Shown in pieces: positions 24,827 through 35,300 of a stretch of DNA of 64,000 bases. Origin of the DNA: Trema orientale. Its lineage: Eukaryota; Streptophyta; Magnoliopsida; Rosales; Cannabaceae. The notes below the pieces were generated by a model. That model made no database searches. It saw nothing but the letters and a program-made list of their open reading frames with translations, and was not told where the DNA came from. Numbering within the stretch: the first letter of the stretch is position 1; each line of letters begins with the position of its first letter. Made by a program: the position numbers and the translations under genes. Location of the stretch: contig JXTC01000029.1 in assembly GCA_002914845.1 (NCBI GenBank), forward strand, positions 1,380,624-1,444,623, in the 5' to 3' direction.

Positions 24827-25398
24827 TAGGGATGGCAATATAACCCATGGTTACGGGTATCCGTGGTTATCCGATCCGAATGGGGAGAGGAAAAACCGCT
24901 CAAGCGGGAAAAATGACCGGGGCGGGGAATAACCGTACCGTTAATATGCGGGTATGGTGCGGGGACGGTATTAGTATAATCCGCACCGTACCCGCCCCGA
25001 TATATATATTTACATAGAAAAATTATTATACATATAAATATCTATTTAATTTTACACTATCTATATTATTATATCTTTGGTAAAATAATAATTTTGGAGA
25101 GTTATATGTACTTATATATTTAAATTTTAGAGTTTAAAAATTATTAGTATATTGTTGTGTTTAATATTTTGTTGATTATGAAAAGGATTTAGTATTTTCA
25201 TCTTAATTTTTTAATATTTTAATATTATCAATAGGTAATGGGTAACCGCGGTTTTCCCCGTTATCCATTGGTTAATACCCGCACCGTCCCCGCATCCAAA
25301 AGAATGGTTAATGGGACAGGTATGGTATTGTGATTGGCTTTCGGGGATGGGGATGGTAATTAAAAAACCGTCCCCGATCCGCCCCATTGCCATTCCTA
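24827..25398. mobile_element. hAT-type non-autonomous element nested in copia gag (572 bp)
   Basis: Terminal inverted repeats are TAGGGATGGCAAT at the left and ATTGCCATTCCTA at the right (one mismatch). It is flanked by a perfect 8-bp direct repeat CTTGATTT (24819-24826 and 25399-25406), as expected for hAT insertion. GC-rich ends with ACCCGC/GCGGGT words surround an AT-rich core with no coding capacity. It inserted after the host retrotransposon. Confidence 0.93.
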
Positions 25399-25406
25399 CT
25401 TGATTT

Positions 25407-26327
25407 CCCTTAGCTGTCCAGTTTCGGTGGGTAATATAAGAGTCGTTTTGGGTTTTTGATGGCTTACCATGGAGCTTCCAGCACCTATCCTTTGTATGTC
25501 GGGGCTTTTTGCAGTAGGTACACCATATGGTGTCCTTATTTCCCGCATTCGAGCTCTCCATCAGTCTGGTATCTCCTCCCACTTGTTGGTCTGGTTTCAT
25601 GCTTCGAGGATTTGAACCTTTGATCATTAAAGTAGATCCCTCCACTAATTGAGGCTCCATCATCACTCCTCGACGTCCTTCTTCCCCTCGGATTATGGCC
25701 ATTGTTTCGTTTAGTGAGGGAAGTTCTTTAGCCAGAACTTGGACACGGACAGAATCGAACGCAGCATTCAAGCCAACGAGAAACTTATAAATTTTCTCTT
25801 TTTCCATATAACGTTTGAGGAGAGTTGCATCATCACTGCACTTCATCTCAATACACTCATAATGATCCAATTGTTGCCACAAACTTTGCAAAGTCTGGGC
25901 ATATTCAGCAACCGAATGATTACTTTGTTTTATAATAGAGATTTTCATCTTAATCTCATAAATTTAAGCTGCATCACGAACACTTGAATAGTTTTATTTG
26001 CAATTTTCCTAAATATCATGTGCTGTTTTTAAAAACATACAAGCATCATTTATCTCGGGTGTCTTGGAATTCCACAACCAAGACATCACCACCGAATCTT
26101 CTTCATCCCACGCAGCAAACTTTGGATCTTCTGGCTTCGGACCTGTTCCAAGAAGATAGCTCAATTCCCTTCCCTTTCAAGAAGGTCTGAATAAATTGAG
26201 ACCACTTTAAGTAGTTTTTTCCATTAAGTCGTAAACTGGGCTAAACATTCTGTAATTCTCCAAGGATAGCATTATAGTTTTCGGTGGTTGAGGATGTTAA
26301 AAGAGAGGTTTCTGAGATTTCAGACAT
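25407..26327 (-). pseudogene. Broken copia gag
   Basis: On the minus strand the frame opens MSEISETSLLTSSTTENY at 26327 and is soon broken by a stop after ILGELQNV. It resumes with LNGKNYLKWSQFIQTFLKG and ends with a zinc knuckle, CTYCKKPRHTKDRCWKLHGK (CX2CX4HX4C). The longest open part is 25407-25948. The frame runs into the hAT element at 25398. Confidence 0.85.
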
Positions 26328-26655
26328 GATAAAGGAACGGATTTGTAGAACAAGAGATTCAGATTCGACAAATCAGGTTGAGTGCCAGAGAAATATAGTT
26401 TCAGGTGGCAGAGTCACGAAAAAAAAAAAATTGAATAGTTAGGTTATTTCGAAAGATCAGGCTAATGAACTTTGAGTAATGTATTTGAGCACAAAGGGTT
26501 ATACGATCAGCAAAGAAGGCTGAAAATAGAAGGGAAGAACAGCAAAAATGCAGCTGTAAAAATACTATATTTTTATTCCGAAAAACAGGGGAGAACAGAG
26601 TGATCTATTCAACAACGAAAGCTGAAGAAAAGATGGCTTCCAAGAGCTTAATTCA

Positions 26656-26667
26656 GCTCTGATACCA
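26656..26667 (-). other. Primer-binding site of the copia element
   Basis: The minus strand reads TGGTATCAGAGC directly after the 5' LTR, the usual plant copia site complementary to the 3' end of initiator tRNA-Met. Confidence 0.85.
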
Positions 26668-26908
26668 TAACAAATTACAAGAATAACTACTTAATATTCA
26701 TTGGTGTTTGGTGCAACATATTTATACACAAACTCTAGGTCAGAAATATTTCTAAACTAAAATATTTAACCAGCTAGAGTACATTGAGGAAACACACGTG
26801 GCTGACAATATTCTTATGCCCATACTAAGTACACATGTCATATTGTCATACACATACTTCTCATGCCCATACTAAGTGCACATGGCATACACACATACAG
26901 CTCACACA
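26668..26908 (-). repeat. 5' LTR of the copia element
   Basis: It matches the left LTR except for scattered substitutions and an 8-bp insertion near 26841. On the minus strand it begins TGTGTGAG at 26908 and lacks the 30 bases that precede this point in the 3' LTR. Confidence 0.85.
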
Positions 26909-27372
26909 TATTAAGAAAACTGACATCCTAACAACCATTTTGCTATAATGTTTGAAAAATGGATTTCTGACCATTTTGCTAAGAAGCACAAGTAAAATAC
27001 GTGCAATAATGTTAATAGTATAACCAAGCAGTTCGAAGATTCTTAGGGGGAATATGTATGTGTACATTCAAAGTTGGACAAGTTTTAAGCCTTTTCCTTT
27101 TTGGTAAAGAAACCAAGACAACAGTTTTATCGAATCAACAAATGCAGTTCTTACGGTACATGGATGGAACGCTTTTCAACAGATACTAAATGAGAAAGAA
27201 TGTGCAAGAAGAAATCAATAAAGACAGGAGAAAACTGATACATCTACTGGACATGGACAAAAAATGGATTCAGGAAAGATAGTTCTTACAAGATCCCATG
27301 ATTCAGGAAACAAGATTCAGAGTACAAACAACTGGAGAACTGGAGACTATAGCAGCATCAGCGTTTTTCACT
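26909..27372. other. 3' flank of bL19c, no gene seen
   Basis: No coding exon or repeat pair. The part next to 27373 should hold the bL19c 3' UTR. Confidence 0.5.
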
Positions 27373-29796
27373 TCACTTGAAAGTGGAGAGCCTAGGAAGT
27401 TTGTCCCTCAAATAATACAATCTTGCTCTCCTAACCTTCCTATGATTGACTACTCTTATCTCTTTAATATTTGGTGAGTACCTGCAATCATAGACAAAAG
27501 AGAGAAAAAAAAATCAAATAGCATCTACATTACAGGAAATTGTTATTTTGAATTGAGACTTGGGTGAAAACTCCAGGAGGAGAAATAATATTAAGCTTTA
27601 AAATGCATTTGGATTCATACTTTTTCTGTTTAGGGAAAAATTATTAATCAAGAATTAAAATAAATAAACAAAAAGAGTCTCAGCTTCATCTATGCAAATC
27701 CTTGCCCTTCACACTAATAGAGCTTAATATCAAATGGAAGAGTTGTATCATGTGACAAGGCAATGATCTAATTAGATCGAATGTCATTAATCACAAAACC
27801 AGTCTTCCACATAACCAAGGCTTGCTCAATCTGCTTTATCAACTAAAAAGATGAGCTCTTTACTAAGTCCTAACTCAATAAATTGATAAATGCATCATAT
27901 GCATATAGGAAACGGAAGGATCATACTTCAGCTTTTATGATTTTAACTCTTACAGAAGTACATAAGAGATTTTATTCCAAAAGCCGAATACCGGTATAAC
28001 CAGATTCATTCGAATGGATGTGGAAACATCACATAAATTTTCTTAAAACATTGAACACATAAATTTTCTGAAAATATTGAACATAAACAAAATGAGAAGC
28101 TCTAAGTTGTGCACACTTGACAAGTACGTAAAACTTTAGATCACATATGTTCTTACTATAGATGCTATATGATCATCTTAAATTTATAAAATAGAGAATT
28201 ATGTAAAGCCCCATTATCCAACTAGCTAGTTCCAACTATGGATCAAAGGCATATAACAAACATTGTAAAAGTTAATGAAAATCAAGTAAAGTGCTATACT
28301 GAATCTTTTACTTAAAGGAAAAGGACTTACAGAGGGAATACAATCTCAACTCCTACACCAGCAATAATCCTCCGAATACGTATTGTTGTATGAATTCCAG
28401 CATTTTGCCTTGAAATGACAATACCTTTATAGACAGACAATCTACGCCTATTTTCCGGAACTTCCTGTAAGTCATTCACATGAACAAAATCAGAAAAGCT
28501 TCACCTGGCACAGTACGTAACAAAAATTAAGTGGAAGAAGAGAAGAAAAGAAAAAACAAAAACATCATTACCAATTTGATTTCCACGATATCTCCAGTCC
28601 TTATGTCAGGAACTGGCCTTTCTTTTTCAGATGCTTCAACTGCCCTCTTATTCAAAATCTAATTGAACAAAACAAAGTTTTCTATCAAAATCTTCGATAA
28701 CAGAAATATCGATGGTAAAACAAGAGACAAAGAAACGCAACATGCAAATTAAATTTTTTTTTTTTTTCATCCTGTTATTATGTTAGCTACCAGCACCCAC
28801 TTTAGCCTAGAAGACATGAAGAAACAAATTGTTGAAATTTCACAGCAACTAACCAACAAGACAAGCAATTCCATTGAGCTTAGTAGAGTGAGAACACAAA
28901 ATCCTAATGGTAACAAGAACACACAACAATCATTGTTCTAAGATCAATGGCATTTTGCACTATACAAAACTTTCTAGTTTTCCCTTAAAGAGCACTTTTG
29001 TGAAGGAAACCAAAAATGCCCTTTATGCTATTTTCTTACTAACAGTAAACATCATCATTTTTTTTCTCTTTTTTGGCAAATGGGGATGGGGGATTTGAAC
29101 TCAATACTTCAACATTGGAGATGAGTATTGGAGGTGGGTGTGGTTACCAATCAGGCATAGACCACATGGTAAACATCATCATGAACAACTGAATTTTACT
29201 CCCTAATTGAATACATATATAATACTATAATGACTTTCTTTTCCTACATACTCTCAAGAACCAAACACTAGTTGAGCTGAGTGAAAGAAAACTTGAAAGA
29301 AATGAATAAAACAGCATTGAATAAAGTACCCCCATTATATCTCCAAGCTTAACCCGAGGCTTTCTCGGTGGCTTCGCTTCCTCAGACTCTGAAACTCCTT
29401 CTTCTCCTCCAGCTTCAGCCTCTTCAGCTCCAGCTGCTTCATTCTCCACAACATCCTCCGCAGCTTCCGATTCCGCTTCGCCTTCGGAGGAATTCGATTC
29501 TGCTCTCACAACAAAAGACCTTCTCCCAATCGCCACAAGTAAAGGACTGAAATTGGAGCCAGCTGAGCTCGTCGAAACCCTCGAAATCGAAACCCGAGCC
29601 GAATTCGAGAGAGAATGGCGACGAGAAACGACACTGGAAAACCCTAGATGCTTAATTGGGGTTTGGTTAGGGTTTCTGGGGATTGTCATCAGCGCCTGTA
29701 AACTCCAAAATCATCAATTTAAAAAACACTAAATACTCCATAGATACATATACACAGAGTGAGAGAAAGTACCTGAGGAAGAACTTTGGAAGCCAT
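27373..29796 (-). CDS. RPL19: 50S ribosomal protein L19, chloroplastic (bL19c)
   Basis: Five exons in transcript order: 29773-29796, 29330-29695, 28572-28658, 28331-28464, 27373-27481; 720 nt, 239 aa. The protein starts [17 protein letters not shown] Ser/Arg-rich N-terminus with few acidic residues (to about residue 60) is a plausible chloroplast transit peptide. Residues about 65-112 are very acidic and Glu/Ala-rich. The conserved L19 domain covers about 120-239, with [52 protein letters not shown] and the basic end [15 protein letters not shown]. bL19 sits at the 30S/50S interface of the plastid ribosome. The tiny first exon (8 codons) is supported by a clean GT-AG intron in frame; starting at the internal ATG (29689) would shorten the transit peptide. 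Confidence 0.95.
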
Positions 29797-30042
29797 GATT
29801 GGGGGAGAATTAGGGTTTTAAGGGAGAATGAGAAATGAGGGGTATTGGTGCCTGGTGGTTCAGTGGGTAGAGGTCATGACTATGTGGTCCCTGGAATTTG
29901 TTTTGCCCTGTAGTTTTAGACCATGGTGTGTGAGTGAGTAGACGAAGAAGAAAGGCCTTATCTGTTCTATCCTTTCGCACGTGTTCTGCACGTGATGAAA
30001 TGTTGATGTTTTTTTTTAAATATATATATATATAATTCTTAA
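29797..30042. other. 5' flank of bL19c
   Basis: Presumed promoter and leader of bL19c. It includes a CACGTG at about 29986-29991 read inside GCACGTGA, and a TA repeat at 30018-30033. No TATA box stands out. Confidence 0.4.
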
Positions 30043-30185
30043 GGAGGCGACTATAGTAGTACGTAAGGCCCATGTTTATACGCCGTTTGATGGGAATTTG
30101 TGGGGAATCTGTTTATACACAGATTCCCATCAAACGGTGTATAAATAGGGCCTTACGTAGGGACGCCCCTACTGTAGATGTGCCC
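30043..30185. mobile_element. Mutator-type MITE, copy C (143 bp)
   Basis: It ends CCTACTGTAGATGTGCCC, matching the ends of copies A and B, and has the same inner foldback (GATGGGAATTTGT against ACAGATTCCCATC). Its left end is shortened and diverged (GGAGGCGACTATAGTAG). It is flanked by a perfect 9-bp direct repeat AATTCTTAA (30034-30042 and 30186-30194). Confidence 0.85.
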
Positions 30186-30346
30186 AATTCTTAAATGGGA
30201 TTTGGAGATAGATTATTCTTCAATTCCATAATTGACACCCAAACCAAAAAAAAAAGATAGTGAGGCCAGGGACGGAGTCAGGGGAAAGTTAGTAGTTCAT
30301 GAGAACAAAAGTTTAGAACAAGATAATAATATTGATTTAAATAAAA

Positions 30347-30517
30347 GGGGATGGCTACGGTAGGGGCGTCCCTACGTAGGGTCATGCCTTAATTATCGTT
30401 GGATGAGAATCTGTGGGGAATAATGGGAATCTGTGGAGAATCTATTTATATACAGATTCCCATCCAACGGTGAATAGACAAGGCCCTACGTAGGGGCGCC
30501 CCTACTGTAGACGCGCC
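30347..30517. mobile_element. Mutator-type MITE, copy B (about 171 bp)
   Basis: It begins GGGGATGGCTACGGTAGG and ends CCTACTGTAGACGCGCC, which is copy A in the opposite orientation with high similarity over the full length. No 9-bp duplication is visible around it. Confidence 0.85.
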
Positions 30518-30532
30518 TCTTGCAAGTTTTCA

Positions 30533-31315
30533 TAATGACTTCATTATTAGTACTATCAAATACATCTTTTTCAATATACGTGACCAAACTATCATTCATC
30601 TATTGATCTCTGATTCGATTGGATAATCAATTCTTGATAATATTCATAGCAGAAAATACTCTTTCAACAGTAGCAGTAGAAACTGGAAAAAGTAATGCTA
30701 AAGTCACAAATATATAAACTAATGGATATACCTTTTTTTTTTTTTTTGTCACAACTAACTTTTGTGCAAGATCACTAAGCCTTTTTTATTCTATGAACTC
30801 TTTGCTAGAGTGCATATAAATAATATAACTTTCAAGTTTATCATCAAGTGTCATCAGTTCAAATGTTGAAAACTCTTTTGGATAATATTCAGCAATGCAA
30901 ATTAACTTTTTCTTATCAAAAGCATAGAATGAATTATTTGGGCATAAGCATGCTACATAAAGTAGTAACTCAGTATTTATTTTAGAAAAACAGTCATTTA
31001 ACTCTTGAAGTTGCATATCTATGGCAGCATAGAATAAATCTACACGAAAGTGATACAAATTTGTCATTTCTTGAGTCTTATGCCGTGAGCGACCTCGATG
31101 TATAAACATATCATTGATGTTGGGAATATCAATATCATGCTTCTGGCAGCAAGTATAGACTTGTTCTAAAAAACAATCTCACCCATTGACTTTCATCACT
31201 TGGAGTTGTTGTTTACATATTTTCACTAAGTTCATGACATTTACAATATTTCTAAATTTATATCATCCGCTATTTCCTTTGTAATGCCTTTGACAATTCA
31301 TTTGTAACTCCTAAG
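30533..31315 (-). pseudogene. hAT transposase fragment (C-terminal, with dimerisation domain)
   Basis: The minus strand gives pieces typical of plant TTF-zinc-finger/hAT transposases: VTNELSKALQRK (near 31290), HDIDIPNINDMF and HRGRSRHK (near 31080-31130), a long open stretch 30786-31109 with NTELLLYVACLCPNNSF and FSTFELMTLDDKLESYI, and the dimerisation core STATVERVFSAMNIIKN followed by VTYIEKDVFDS (near 30560-30680). At least four stops and frameshifts break it, and the N-terminal part is absent. Its right boundary is interrupted by another repeat at about 31316. Confidence 0.88.
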
Positions 31316-31778
31316 ATGGAAGTCTACAGGCTCGGCTTGGCACGGCCCACATTAGGCTCACATTTAGTCTTTCTATATATAATTTTAAATATATGTCTTA
31401 ATTAAAATTTTAAAAAATCTCAGTTAAATATTTTCATTTATACGCTTTTAATGTTATTTATTTACTAATTTTTGTTTATTTTCAATTTATTCAAATTTTA
31501 AAAGAATATGAATGAGTTTTAGGCCTACATTTGATATTTTAAAGTATAGAATATTAACAAAATTAGGCCTACATTGTGGCTCGCATAGGCATAACTCACT
31601 TAGGTAGGACCCACTTAGACCTGCATAAAATATGTACTGGGCCTGTAGGCCGTGCCGGGACCTTTAATAAGAATATGGGCTGGGGCGGCTTGGCCCATAT
31701 TTTAGACGAGCTGGACCTAAATACGGTATAAAGCCTATACGAACTTATAAAATGTGAGCCGGACCGGTCCATCTCTGA
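31316..31778. mobile_element. hAT-like non-autonomous element
   Basis: GC-rich ends (GGCTCGGCTTGGCACGGCCC at the left; GTGAGCCGGACCGGTCCATC at the right, which inverted reads GATGGACCGGTCCGGCTCAC) surround an AT-rich core. This composition is common in plant hAT non-autonomous elements. It interrupts the transposase fragment on its left side. No clear 8-bp duplication was found. Confidence 0.5.
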
Positions 31779-32328
31779 GTAAAAGATCACACGTAGGAAA
31801 TGCTCACGTAGAACGGTAGAAAAAGGCGGCATTTCTCTCTAAGCCAAGACAAACAATTTGGAAAAAAAAAAACAAACTAACGTTGATTAACCAAGCCTTA
31901 TCTCAGCATCAAATCTTGGGTTTGCGTAAACACTTTATGTTGTTCCCGTGTGACACTCATGTTGTTCCCACAGTCCACCGCTTCACCAGTACCCGCCACG
32001 TGGTATACTGGCGCCCAACAGAACAATTTCAAATCTCTCACAATCCGCCACGTGCCACGTGTCGTCAACCCTCTGTTTCCCCCCTCCCCGCCTTCATCGC
32101 TTTCCCTCTCAAACCGTCTCTCTCTTTCTAAATCGATCTAAATTTCAGCTCCCAATTTGATCAATTAGGGTTTATATTTGTTTTAGAGATACAAATCCCC
32201 AATTTCAATGAGGTCAAACAAATTCTCTCTCTTTCTACCCAATTTCACGAAATTTACCTGGTTAAATTAGGAGGAGGAGGAGGGGGGACCCGAATTTTTC
32301 CGGGTCGGATTCGAAGGATCGTGCAAAA
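31779..32328. other. 5' region of the G3P transporter gene
   Basis: It contains the G-box cluster listed separately, a pyrimidine-rich stretch (about 32080-32140) and a GGA-rich stretch just before the start codon (about 32271-32290). No TATA box stands out. Confidence 0.5.
31997..32061. promoter_or_regulatory. Three G-boxes upstream of the G3P transporter
   Basis: CACGTG occurs at 31997-32002, 32049-32054 and 32056-32061, the last two nearly abutting. They lie about 270-330 bp above the start codon. G-boxes bind bZIP and bHLH factors; regulation by light, ABA or phosphate signalling is possible but not shown. Confidence 0.5.
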
Positions 32329-35300
32329 ATGTCGCAGAGTTCAGACACAATGAGGGTAACCCCACCTGGGATTTCGATCATTAGAGCCATTAGAGGTAAA
32401 GATTGGAGCTTTTCTACTTACAGATACGTGATTTTGTTGGTTACTTTCATAGCTTATACATGTTACCATGCTTCTCGAAAACCCAGTAGTATAGTTAAGA
32501 GTGTTTTGTGTCCAGACCCGACTAAGGTTAATGGGTTTTTTCCGGACCCGAATAAGGTCAGTGGTTTGTATCCATGGCCGATTGGTGCTGTTTTTTTAAA
32601 GGAAGACTTTGTTAGGGATAATAAAAACGGGTCTGGAGAAAAGGGTTGGGCTCCGTTTAATGGAAAAGATGGGACATCGAAATTAGGGGAGATTGATTTA
32701 GCGTTTTTGGCTTGTTATTCTTTGGGAATGTATGTCGCTGGACATTTAGGAGACACTTTGGATCTCCGGTTGTTCTTGACGACAGGGATGATTGGAAGTG
32801 GGATTTTTGTGGGGTTGTTTGGAATGGGATATTTTTGGAATGTTCATGCTTTTGGGTTTTATCTCGTGATGCAAATGGTGGCTGGGTTGTTTCAGGCCAC
32901 CGGGTGGCCGTCGGTGGTTGCAGTGATTGGAAACTGGTTTGGGAAGAGGAAGAGGGGTTTGATAATGGGTGTTTGGAATGCTCATACATCGGTTGGTAAC
33001 ATCAGCGGGTCCCTTTTGGCTGCTAGTGTTCTGGAGTTTGGTTGGGGCTGGTCTTTTATTGTTCCTGGTGGGTTTATTGTGTTGGGAGGGATTCTAGTGT
33101 ACTTGTTCTTGGCTGCTTATCCTGAGGATGTTGGGTTCTCTTGTTCTCAAGGCTCGGCTTCGAGCGAGGAAGAAGGTCGTAGTGAGAAAGAGGGAAGTAA
33201 TGTCGGTCATCGACACGGGTCAGTGAGTAGAAGAAGTGTTGGTCTTCTTGAGGCCTGTATGATACCGGGGGTGATAACATTTGCTTTGTGCCTCTTCTTC
33301 GCGAAGCTTGTGGCCTACACATTTCTGTACTGGTTGCCGTTTTATTTGAGCCAGACAGGTATTTGCTTTATTTTATTTTATGCTGTTCTGGTTTCTGATT
33401 TGATTAGTTAGTAAAAAGGTTAGAGATAATGTAACTCTAGAGCTTGTTGAATGTTATGTTGGGTTCTGTTATACGTAGTTTGCTGGAGGTCTGTGCCTTT
33501 TTCCCCCTGAGCTGAGCGTAATGGGGTTCAGAGATTGGAGAATCATAGAATATTACTAACATTAACAAAACCGAACGGAACACAGGCATTAAAGGGGTTG
33601 AAGGTAGACCATTTGGTGTTGGGGTTAACATATAACATTTTATGCCAGAGCTGTTTAGTTTGTCAAGCTCGAGAGCTTAGCTCTGTTTGGTAGAGAGGAA
33701 AGAAAATAGGAGGGATGGATAAAGTATGGAGATGGAAAATGCAAAAAATGGAGAAGAAAATATGTCTTCCCTTCATTTTGAAATCACTATTTTGTTGATA
33801 CATTGTTATTTTTAATGTTTGGTATATAAGGGTAGTTTAGTAATTCAAAAGCCTTTTTCTCTTCTAGGATAAAATTTGGCGGGCCCCACTTTTCAAAATA
33901 TTTTTTTCCACTCCCTTTTTCTCCTACCAGACTGCACACTTCCTCACTCTCTCTATTTCCCTCTCTTTACTCATCTTCCCTCTCCCTTTCCATCTCTACA
34001 AACATAACTTTTAAGTGCATCTACATGTATGCACGTGTGTATCTGCAGAAATTCTTATCAAAGATTGCCATTTATTATGGGAGCAATAATCACAGAAAAA
34101 TAGTCTAGATCAGATTTTTCAGTCTTTGATTTTGCTATCTTCTCCGTTTGCATTGGTCATGTTTTCAGATTGCTGTTAGTTTTAACCAATTTATCTTGGG
34201 AGAGAGAGTGATCGCTTTATTCTTATCACAAACATCCTAATTTCCATCAGGATGATAGTTTTCATCAATGACATTTGATAGATCATTCTACTTTATTTTC
34301 TAATACTGGCTTTTCCCATGTTTTTATATTATTTGTTTTTCCTTTTGTTTATCATAACTTTATTTGCCTGAGTTCTTAGTTGAAGACCCATTAAATCCCC
34401 AGCTAGGTCCTTTGAGTGCGTCATGTTTCCTCATTGCTGAGCTACTTCCTCAGAAATTTTAATTGAAAAAAAAAAAAAGAAAAAAAAAATTATTCTGAAG
34501 CGAGTATATATTTGAGTGATAGTGACTCAAATTTGTGGCTCGTGTCTAGGGCTTGTCTTTAGTAGATACTGGGATATCCTGTTTGCTCATGTTTAATAGG
34601 TGCTCTTGTTAAGAGACTGCTGCTTCGGTGGCCACTTTTGGTTTTATTAATCCCTTGTGGATTCATGCTCATCCAGTCACCCCTCTAATGAATGCTTTGA
34701 CACCTTCTAATTTTCCTCGGTGTTTGTATACTTGGTACTTTTTTTTATGGTAACATCCACTCAAACCTATAGTGTATATTTACTTCTGTAAATGAATGCT
34801 ATTCTTTCAGAGGGTTGAATCACTAAGAATTGACTTATTCTCTTTTTTCACTTTGCAGAAATCGGGGGAGAGTATGTTTCTGTAAAATCTGCTGGAAATC
34901 TCTCTACTCTATTTGATGTAGGGGGCATCGTTGGTGGAATCCTTGCTGGTTATATATCTGATAAGCTTCATGCTCGGGCTACGACAGCAGCCAGCTTCAT
35001 GTATGCTGCAATTCCTTCCATGCTTTTATATCGCTCATACGGGAATATTTCACGCACTGTCAACATTGTGCTTATGATGATTGCTGGCTTGTTTGTAAAC
35101 GGGCCCTATGCACTTATTACAACTGCAGTTTCGGCTGATCTTGGTACACACAGTTCTCTTAGAGGAGATTCTCGAGCACTGGCCACAGTAACTGCCATAA
35201 TTGATGGCACTGGATCTGTTGGTGCTGCTCTTGGCCCTCTACTTACCGGATTTATTTCAACAAAAGGATGGGATGCGGTATTTGTGATGCTTATGTCTGG

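Larger units (their letters stand above)
21214..26908 (-). mobile_element. Ty1/copia LTR retrotransposon, non-functional, with a nested hAT element
   Basis: Two direct repeats of about 235-240 bp flank an internal region holding, in minus-strand order, a primer-binding site, gag, protease, integrase, reverse transcriptase and RNase H. The domain order (integrase before RT) is that of copia. Many stops and frameshifts, two deletions in RT and an inserted hAT element in gag show it is dead. By eye the shared LTR parts differ at about 13 of 233 aligned positions plus one 8-bp indel, so the insertion is not recent. No matching 5-bp target duplication was found. Confidence 0.93.

Noticed and set aside
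32657-32999. Open frames antisense or out of frame within the G3P transporter
   Set aside because: They overlap a strongly conserved coding exon and show no own homology.
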